DNA of 64,000 bases from Siderastrea siderea. Lineage: Eukaryota > Cnidaria > Anthozoa > Scleractinia > Rhizangiidae. Position numbers and translations under genes: made by a program. The notes under the pieces are model-generated. The model did no database searches. It saw only the letters and a list, made by a program, of their open reading frames with translations, and was not told the DNA's origin. Shown here in pieces: positions 56,401 through 64,000 of this stretch; positions within the stretch are counted from its first letter, which is position 1; every line of letters begins with the position of its first letter. The DNA lies in the NCBI GenBank assembly GCA_964030785.1, contig OZ034968.1, positions 32,015,186 to 32,079,185 of the forward strand, in the 5' to 3' direction.

Positions 56401-57313
56401 AGTTTCAAGGACTGATTTCTAAATAAGGACTCTGATTAACACTAGTGTTTATTCACATCTGTTTAGATACAGGCAGTTGTACCTGTTTGAACAGACGCTA
56501 TGGACACATTAGCCAATGTAAACACTCAACGTCTTGTTGATTACAAGCATGCCAACTGTTATTAAATAGAACCGACATGACCTCTATAACTCAATGCAAA
56601 GGATCTGCTTATTGACTATACCAGTGATCACGACTGGACAAAGGTAATTGGACAGTCATACCGACATGCAAATCATATGCAAGGTCAGCTTCATTGTTCA
56701 CGATCAATTGATCATAACAGTACACTCAAAGAAAATAGCGAATTGCCTCAGGTCAAGCCATGTGAACATCTTAACCTGATCACGTAACTACAGCTAAAGC
56801 AGCACAGGGGCTTGGACTCGGTTTGTGTAATGCGTCAGTCTACTTCCATTAATTCTAGCGGGGCATTGGATATAGTGCATTTAAAATTTAAGGTTGATTA
56901 CAGCTTGACTAACAAGCATTGGTAGTACCTACGGAAGTTTAATGCTCAAGGGAAATGCAGATATAGTTGAATTGACTGAGCCATGATAACAAAAACGGAT
57001 AACTCTGTTGCATTAAAAAAAGTCAGGATAATTTGAAGTTCTGTTATGTATAACTGCAGATTATTAATACTACATTTACAATATATAAGTACAGATTATT
57101 CATACTTTGTTTAAAGGTAGTGTGAAGACTACTGGATCAAGATGAAGTTCATAAAGTTGATGAAGTTAAGGCATGTGATTTGTTAACATACAAGTCGTTA
57201 GAGAAAAAGACTCAGAAACCAACATAAGGCAATGATATGAGGCCTTAACAGTATACGTGTTACGATAACAGTAAATTATACCTTTTTCATGAATAATTAA
57301 TGTGCTATACATT
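53456..57313 (-). repeat. Tandem unit A (3.86 kb) of the GPCR array
   Basis: Direct repeat of the next two units. Each unit has, from left to right, a minus-strand GPCR gene, about 0.8 kb of upstream DNA, a repeat motif also seen in the terminal expansion (here at 55,288 and 55,444), then blocks X and inverted Z. Unit A differs from B at scattered single bases throughout. Confidence 0.92.
53471..54475 (-). CDS. Class A GPCR 5, intronless, array copy A
   Basis: A 334-residue receptor with ATG at 54,475. Markers are N-glycosylation sites N4 and N91, GN in TM1 (N42), D70, DRY at 116-118, W144 and P147 in TM4, TM6 C271-W272, and an intact TM7 motif N308-P-L-V-Y312. The third intracellular loop is long (about 200-255) and Ser/Thr-rich. 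The C-terminus SICCCICKDS offers cysteines for palmitoylation (inference). Unlike GPCR 1, 2 and 4 it keeps the main activation switches. Copies B and C differ by four or five residues, mostly in the third loop and near residue 282. The ligand is unknown. Confidence 0.92.
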   Translation of the reverse strand: MAENKTQTEFVSPTANGISGPPLPLYYIILASFIAFVAVTGNGMVIHLICTKRRLHVVTNYFVVSLALADFFVGLFLPMFFIICHYWSGCNITTFNMFFNLFTLVSIASLFVMTIDRYISIVYPLRYPSHATSRRIFCAILLSWVLPGLLSFSPLFWMFSPSEDIRDVATKVHAFIVITAFEVVPTVVMPTMYAHIFCTARRHARQVATQRTQLEYNSANTDVGERNSALEIPTTTGKRISNASQLSTGERRSEGSSIAVLGCVIGLFVLCWSFDTVISFCNKLELCVINDGLFRISDLMIFVNSAINPLVYALLKKDIKRELSSICCCICKDS

Positions 57314-60300
57314 TAAGTTCCTTGAGTTAACTATCTTTGCAGATACAACAACAAATAGAACTCAGTTCTCGTTTAATGTCCTTCTTCAGTAAAGCATAAA
57401 CAAGTGGATTAATAGCAGAATTCACGAAAATCATCAAATCAGATATCCTGAATAGGCCATCATTTATAACACACAACTCCAATTTTTTGCAAAAGGAAAT
57501 AACGGTGTCAAAGGACCAACACAAAACAAAAAGACCGATAACACAACCTAACACCGCAATACTGGAACCTTCCGATCTTCTTTCCCCTGTGCTTTGCTGT
57601 GAAGCATTAGAAATTCTTTTGCCTGTTGTTGTTGGTATTTCTAAAGCGCTTTTTCGCTCACCAACGTCGCTGTTTGCGCTATTGTACTCAAGCTGTGTTC
57701 TTTGTGTCGCTACCTGTCGTGCATGTCTTCTTGCAGTGCAAAAGATGTGAGCGTACATGGTTGGCATGACAACAGTGGGGACGACTTCGAACGCAGTAAT
57801 AACAATAAAAGCGTGAACTTTTGTTGCCACGTCCCTGATATCCTCAGAGGGTGAAAACATCCAGAAAAGGGGAGAGAAGGACAACAATCCTGGTAATACC
57901 CAAGATAACAATATAGCACAAAATATTCGCCTGGATGTCGCATGAGATGGATAACGAAGCGGATATACAATCGATATATAACGGTCTATTGTCATCACAA
58001 ATAAACTTGCTATTGAGACTAACGTGAACAGGTTAAAAAACATGTTAAACGTAGTAATATTACAGCCAGACCAGTAGTGGCAAATGATGAAAAACATTGG
58101 AAGAAATAAGCCAACAAAAAAATCCGCCAACGCAAGAGATACTACAAAGTAGTTAGTAACCACATGAAGTCGCCTTTTGGTGCAAATGAGATGGATTACC
58201 ATCCCATTTCCCGTTACAGCAACGAATGCTATGAACGATGCGAGGATGATGTAATACAGAGGAAGCGGCGGGCCTGAGATACCATTCGCTGTTGGCGAGA
58301 CGAATTCAGTCTGAGTCTTGTTTTCCGCCATTAGAGACGACGCAAAAAGTTGTTAGTACTGGCGCAAAACACTGTTAGTTCTGTATTTGTAGACCACTTG
58401 ATCTTTTTATCAGTTCATCTTCAATTTTAGCAAAGAACACGCAAAATAAAAAAGCAAAAAACTTTACGAATAGGCCTCAGTGTATGAAACCATATTGGCA
58501 ATCCTCTCTAGAGTATAGCACTTTGGTTTTTTTTTTCTATTTCGTGGTCAATCCTTGGTAAGACAGCCTGCCGTTGTGATCGATCGATAAGAAGGAATCT
58601 TTCACCTACTGGTTTCGTTAGCACTTTGAATTTGCACTTTTTATCACCTGCCCAATAGCCATTATCATCCACCCTCTTTTACATGGTAATCACACTTCGA
58701 TCATGACTAAGTTTGTAGAACTTTGAACCCATTCATCGTATTGTAATTAAAATTTAGTAATGTTGTGTGCACATAAAAAGTGTACACGTTTGACATAGAG
58801 AACGAATTCGTTGATGCACCTTTTGTTTGAAATAGAAAACGAAATATTAAAAATTCTGTTCTTTAAACACTTCAACACTTCAGCAGTTGACCTTTTTTCT
58901 TGAAAGACAGTTTTTTGAAAATTGTTAATATATTTCCCTATAAATTGACTTATTATGTTAAATATCTTGTAAAAATTCAATTACTTCTTGTTATGTTATT
59001 TCAATGCCGCGATGTGTTAAATCTTTTTGAATGTGTTAGACAGTGTAGTTTAAAACTATGGAAACCTCTTTCAATTTGAAGAGAATTTGGCGAACTTATT
59101 TTACGAGTGATAAAAAACAACGTTCCCTGCAAAATACAACTAACAAAAGCAAACATCAGGCTTTATCTCTTAGTTAAAACGTTTCAGCACTTTCCTTTTT
59201 CTCGTACAGCATTTTAAATTTATTCTTTCGGTTAATTAATTCTATACAGCTGTACGAGCGCTAAGACCTCTACCGATACCACAATCTACAACAGATGAAC
59301 AAAAGCAAACATCAGGCTTTATCTCTTAGTTAAAACGTTTCAGCACTTTCCTTTTTCTCGTTCAGCATTTTAAATTTGTTCTTTTGGTTAATTAATTCTA
59401 TATAGCTGTACGAGCGCTAAGACCTCTACCAACGCTAAGCGATAATTAGGTGAGACAGGTGTATTTCACTTGAGAAAAAGAAGTCAAACAAAACAAAAGA
59501 AAAACAGGCGACGAACTAAAATTGCATTTCAAGAAAAGAAGGTAACATTAGTGCTTCCTTTGATAAGATGCCTCATTCATCCGATACCGCTATCTACAAC
59601 TGTGTGAATTTTTGAATTGTTGTGAAAATTTAGTTCTTTTGCAGTCCGTATCTCTACGTTTGTCACTATGCACTATTAATGAAGTTGGGGACTCATCAAA
59701 GAACTGCCGACATGATAGCCCCGAATCCTAACAGCTTGTTTGTATCGTCTTTCGATTAACTTCGGTTTTTGGCCTGTTTAGACAAAAAAATACGTAAGGA
59801 AATCCCCATTACTAGAAAAAGTAGAAAAAAGCACTAACTATAAGTAGAAAAAAGCACTGACCAGAATTTGTCGACACTCACTATGTAGCGGCCAGTTTTT
59901 ATTAACGCTTAAAAGCGTTAACATGGCATTGGGATGATAAATATCCGCTGATAAAAATTCAATTAAAGAGAAGTTTGTCTTAGAGCAACAGTCACTTATC
60001 GTTACGATTCTTACTGTTACTATTTCATTTGCAAAGCCACTGGGAGCAAAACTCTTAGAAAGGGAAATGAATCATGTTTGGAAGTTCCAGCATAACAATA
60101 AAAAAAAACATTTATCTAGCACAATTTCATACAAAAACAGATTGAATGAAGATTGCGAGGTGTCCATCGCTGTCAATGGCCTGTCATGTTATAGCTTTTT
60201 GTTATTCGAGCGAGGAAAGGTCCTAGAATACTGAATGCAGAGAAACTCGAAATCAGTTTCAAGGACTGATTTCTAAATAAGGACTCTGATTAACACTAGT

Positions 60301-61167
60301 GTTTATTCACATCTGTTTAGATACAGGCAGTTGTACCTGTTTGAACAGACGCTATGGACACATTAGCCAATGTAAACACTCAACGTCTTGTTGATTACAA
60401 GCATGCCAACTGTTATTAAATAGAACCGACATGACCTCTATAACTCAATGCAAAGGATCTGCTTATTGACTATACCAGTGATCACGACTGGACAAAGGTA
60501 ATTGGACAGTCATACCGACATGCAAATCATATGCAAGGTCAGCTTCATTGTTCACGATCAATTGATCATAACAGTACACTCAAAGAAAATAGCGAATTGC
60601 CTCAGGTCAAGCCATGTGAACATCTTAACCTGATCACGTAACTACAGCTAAAGCAGCACAGGGGCTTGGACTCGGTTTGTGTAATGCGTCAGTCTACTTC
60701 CATTAATTCTAGCGGGGCATTGGATATAGTGCATTTAAAATTTAAGGTTGATTACAGCTTGACTAACAAGCATTGGTAGTACCTACGGAAGTTTAATGCT
60801 CAAGGGAAATGCAGATATAGTTGAATTGACTGAGCCATGATAACAAAAACGGATAACTCTGTTGCATTAAAAAAAGTCAGGATAATTTGAAGTTCTGTTA
60901 TGTATAACTGCAGATTATTAATACTACATTTACAATATATAAGTACAGATTATTCATACTTTGTTTAAAGGTAGTGTGAAGACTACTGGATCAAGATGAA
61001 GTTCATAAAGTTGATGAAGTTAAGGCATGTGATTTGTTAACATACAAGTCGTTAGAGAAAAAGACTCAGAAACCAACATAAGGCAATGATATGAGGCCTT
61101 AACAGTATACGTGTTACGATAACAGTAAATTATACCTTTTTCATGAATAATTAATGTGCTATACATT
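57314..61167 (-). repeat. Tandem unit B (3.85 kb) of the GPCR array
   Basis: Almost identical to unit C over coding and non-coding DNA, and slightly more different from unit A, so the B/C split is the more recent. Confidence 0.92.
57327..58331 (-). CDS. Class A GPCR 6, intronless, array copy B
   Basis: A 334-residue receptor with all motifs of copy A (DRY 116-118, C271-W272, N308-P-L-V-Y). Versus A: T221 to S, N227 to K, L246 to Q and N282 to K. All four lie in the third intracellular loop or just past TM6, none in the ligand-facing core. It has its own upstream region, identical to copy C's, so expression is probably similar (inference). Confidence 0.92.
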   Translation of the reverse strand: MAENKTQTEFVSPTANGISGPPLPLYYIILASFIAFVAVTGNGMVIHLICTKRRLHVVTNYFVVSLALADFFVGLFLPMFFIICHYWSGCNITTFNMFFNLFTLVSIASLFVMTIDRYISIVYPLRYPSHATSRRIFCAILLSWVLPGLLSFSPLFWMFSPSEDIRDVATKVHAFIVITAFEVVPTVVMPTMYAHIFCTARRHARQVATQRTQLEYNSANSDVGERKSALEIPTTTGKRISNASQQSTGERRSEGSSIAVLGCVIGLFVLCWSFDTVISFCKKLELCVINDGLFRISDLMIFVNSAINPLVYALLKKDIKRELSSICCCICKDS

Positions 61168-61180
61168 TAAGTTCCTTGAG

Positions 61181-62185
61181 TTAACTATCTTTGCAGATAC
61201 AACAACAAATAGAACTCAGTTCTCGTTTAATGTCCTTCTTCAGTAAAGCATAAACAAGTGGATTAATAGCAGAATTCACGAAAATCATCAAATCAGATAT
61301 CCTGAATAGGCCATCATTTATAACACACAACTCCAATTTTTTGCAAAAGGAAATAACGGTGTCAAAGGACCAACACAAAACAAAAAGACCGATAACACAA
61401 CCTAACACCGCAATACTGGAACCTTCCGATCTTCTTTCCCCTGTGCTTTGCTGTGAAGCATTAGAAATTCTTTTGCCTGTTGTTGTTGGTATTTCTAAAG
61501 CGCTTTTTCGCTCACCAACGTCGCTGTTTGCGCTATTGTACTCAAGCTGTGTTCTTTGTGCCGCTACCTGTCGTGCATGTCTTCTTGCAGTGCAAAAGAT
61601 GTGAGCGTACATGGTTGGCATGACAACAGTGGGGACGACTTCGAACGCAGTAATAACAATAAAAGCGTGAACTTTTGTTGCCACGTCCCTGATATCCTCA
61701 GAGGGTGAAAACATCCAGAAAAGGGGAGAGAAGGACAACAATCCTGGTAATACCCAAGATAACAATATAGCACAAAATATTCGCCTGGATGTCGCATGAG
61801 ATGGATAACGAAGCGGATATACAATCGATATATAACGGTCTATTGTCATCACAAATAAACTTGCTATTGAGACTAACGTGAACAGGTTAAAAAACATGTT
61901 AAACGTAGTAATATTACAGCCAGACCAGTAGTGGCAAATGATGAAAAACATTGGAAGAAATAAGCCAACAAAAAAATCCGCCAACGCAAGAGATACTACA
62001 AAGTAGTTAGTAACCACATGAAGTCGCCTTTTGGTGCAAATGAGATGGATTACCATCCCATTTCCCGTTACAGCAACGAATGCTATGAACGATGCGAGGA
62101 TGATGTAATACAGAGGAAGCGGCGGGCCTGAGATACCATTCGCTGTTGGCGAGACGAATTCAGTCTGAGTCTTGTTTTCCGCCAT
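61181..62185 (-). CDS. Class A GPCR 7, intronless, array copy C
   Basis: A 334-residue receptor identical to copy B except T209 to A at the start of the third intracellular loop (RQVAAQ). DRY, CW and NPLVY are intact. Such small coding divergence with equally small non-coding divergence indicates very recent duplication or gene conversion, or an assembly duplication. Confidence 0.92.
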   Translation of the reverse strand: MAENKTQTEFVSPTANGISGPPLPLYYIILASFIAFVAVTGNGMVIHLICTKRRLHVVTNYFVVSLALADFFVGLFLPMFFIICHYWSGCNITTFNMFFNLFTLVSIASLFVMTIDRYISIVYPLRYPSHATSRRIFCAILLSWVLPGLLSFSPLFWMFSPSEDIRDVATKVHAFIVITAFEVVPTVVMPTMYAHIFCTARRHARQVAAQRTQLEYNSANSDVGERKSALEIPTTTGKRISNASQQSTGERRSEGSSIAVLGCVIGLFVLCWSFDTVISFCKKLELCVINDGLFRISDLMIFVNSAINPLVYALLKKDIKRELSSICCCICKDS

Positions 62186-62996
62186 TAGAGACGACGCAAA
62201 AAGTTGTTAGTACTGGCGCAAAACACTGTTAGTTCTGTATTTGTAGACCACTTGATCTTTTTATCAGTTCATCTTCAATTTTAGCAAAGAACACGCAAAA
62301 TAAAAAAGCAAAAAACTTTACGAATAGGCCTCAGTGTATGAAACCATATTGGCAATCCTCTCTAGAGTATAGCACTTTGGTTTTTTTTTTCTATTTCGTG
62401 GTCAATCCTTGGTAAGACAGCCTGCCGTTGTGATCGATCGATAAGAAGGAATCTTTCACCTACTGGTTTCGTTAGCACTTTGAATTTGCACTTTTTATCA
62501 CCTGCCCAATAGCCATTATCATCCACCCTCTTTTACATGGTAATCACACTTCGATCATGACTAAGTTTGTAGAACTTTGAACCCATTCATCGTATTGTAA
62601 TTAAAATTTAGTAATGTTGTGTGCACATAAAAAGTGTACACGTTTGACATAGAGAACGAATTCGTTGATGCACCTTTTGTTTGAAATAGAAAACGAAATA
62701 TTAAAAATTCTGTTCTTTAAACACTTCAACACTTCAGCAGTTGACCTTTTTTCTTGAAAGACAGTTTTTTGAAAATTGTTAATATATTTCCCTATAAATT
62801 GACTTATTATGTTAAATATCTTGTAAAAATTCAATTACTTCTTGTTATGTTATTTCAATGCCGCGATGTGTTAAATCTTTTTGAATGTGTTAGACAGTGT
62901 AGTTTAAAACTATGGAAACCTCTTTCAATTTGAAGAGAATTTGGCGAACTTATTTTACGAGTGATAAAAAACAACGTTCCCTGCAAAATACAACTA

Positions 62997-64000
62997 ACAA
63001 AAGCAAACATCAGGCTTTATCTCTTAGTTAAAACGTTTCAGCACTTTCCTTTTTCTCGTACAGCATTTTAAATTTATTCTTTCGGTTAATTAATTCTATA
63101 CAGCTGTAAGAGCGCTAAGACCTCTACCAACGCTAAGCAATAATTAGGTGAGACAGGTGTATTTCACTTGAGAAAAAGAAGTCAAACAAAACAAAACAAA
63201 AACAGGCGACGGACTAAAATTGCATTTCATGAAAAGAAGGTAACATTGGTGCTTTCTTTGATAAGATGCCTCATTTATCCGATACCACTATCTACAACTG
63301 TGTGAATTTTTGAATTGTTTTCAGATGAACAAAAGCAAACATCAGGCTTTATCTCTTAGTTAAAACGTTTCAGCACTTTCCTTTTTCTCGTACAGCATTT
63401 TAAATTTGTTCTTTTGGTTAATTAATTCTTTATAGCTGTACGAGCGCTGAGACCTCTACCAACGTTAAGCAATAATTAGGCGAGACAGGTGTATTTCACT
63501 TGAGAAAAAGAAGTCAAACAAAACAAAACAAAAACAGGCGACGAACTAAAATTGCATTTCAAGAAAAGAAGGTAACATTGGTGCTTTCTTTGATAAGATG
63601 CCTCATTCATCCGATACCACTATCTACAACTGTGTGAATTTTTGAATTGTTTTCAGATGAACAAAAGCAAACATCAGGCTTTATCTCTTAGTTAAAACGT
63701 TTCAGCACTTTCCTTTTTCTCGTACAGCATTTTAAATTTATTCTTTCGGTTAATTAATTCTATACAGCTGTACGAGCGCTAAGACCTCTACCAACGCTAA
63801 GCAATAATTAGGTGAGACAGGTGTATTTCACTTGAGAAAAAGAAGTCAAACAAAACAAAACAAAAACAGGCGACGAACTAAAATTGCATTTCATGAAAAG
63901 AAGGTAACATTGGTGCTTTCTTTGATAAGATGCCTCATTCATCCGATACCACTATCTACAACTGTGTGAATTTTTGAATTGTTTTCAGATGAACAAAAAC
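62997..64000. repeat. ~332-bp tandem repeat expansion
   Basis: The unit beginning AACAAAAGCAAACATCAGGC recurs at 62,997, 63,328, 63,660 and 63,992, a period of 331-332 bases. Partial copies of the same unit, 156 bases apart, occur once in unit A (55,288 and 55,444) and once in unit B (59,142 and 59,298). It contains an 8-bp palindrome-rich TTAATTAATTCTATA stretch and no coding potential. The expansion continues past the window. Confidence 0.9.

Larger units (their letters stand above)
61168..64000 (-). repeat. Tandem unit C of the GPCR array, running off the window
   Basis: Follows unit B up to about 63,110. Beyond that it lacks the 156-base partial repeat of A and B and enters a 332-base repeat expansion. 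Blocks X and Z of this unit, if present, lie beyond the window. Confidence 0.9.

Noticed and set aside
62997..64000. CRISPR-like regular repeats
   Set aside because: The period is about 332 bases with the whole unit repeated and no spacers. The genome is animal, so this is a tandem satellite.

Overview
This window is nuclear DNA of an animal, most likely an anthozoan cnidarian such as a stony coral. The reasons are intronless class A GPCR genes in clusters, a spliced Wnt gene with GT-AG introns, AT-rich intergenic DNA, Penelope-like retroelements with GIY-YIG domains, many fold-back elements, and an integrase-core family typical of cnidarian genomes. There is nothing prokaryotic: no operons, Shine-Dalgarno sites or CRISPR array. 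The species assignment is inference.

Layout. Positions 1-1,950 hold a TA-flanked fold-back MITE and an integrase-core (DDE) gene. Positions 3,070-6,350 hold a minus-strand gene with a UBX-like exon and a HECT ubiquitin-ligase exon whose splice phases fit. Positions 9,702-36,849 hold four intronless GPCR genes (two neighbouring + strand paralogs, one minus, one plus) separated by repeats. These repeats are a TIR-bounded segment (14,816-17,624) with a broken Penelope-like element and a decayed SAP-like gene, a 1.6-kb TTAA-flanked palindrome (18,056-19,662), clusters of ATCGAT motifs, and a palindromic Penelope-like insertion (25,326-27,800). Positions 41,158-45,827 carry a four-exon Wnt-family gene. 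Positions 46,400-53,100 are a mosaic of duplicated and inverted blocks, split by a long-TIR element (47,847-51,067) with another SAP-like coding remnant. From 53,456 to the window end lies a tandem array of a 3.85-kb unit, each copy carrying a nearly identical minus-strand GPCR gene. The last copy runs into a 332-bp repeat expansion that leaves the window.

Functional view. The supported host genes are surface-signalling or regulatory: seven class A GPCRs in three sequence groups, a divergent secreted Wnt, and a probable UBX-HECT E3 ligase. The + strand GPCR group (genes 1, 2, 4) has lost the CWxP and NPxxY residues of TM6 and TM7, whereas the tandem-array group keeps CW and NPxxY. The Wnt gene keeps the C-terminal cysteine pattern but lacks the serine that is normally palmitoleoylated. 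No complete new multi-gene system is visible. The most unusual items are the divergent Wnt, the fresh GPCR tandem array with shuffled flanks, and the repeated link between SAP-like remnants and TIR-bounded segments.
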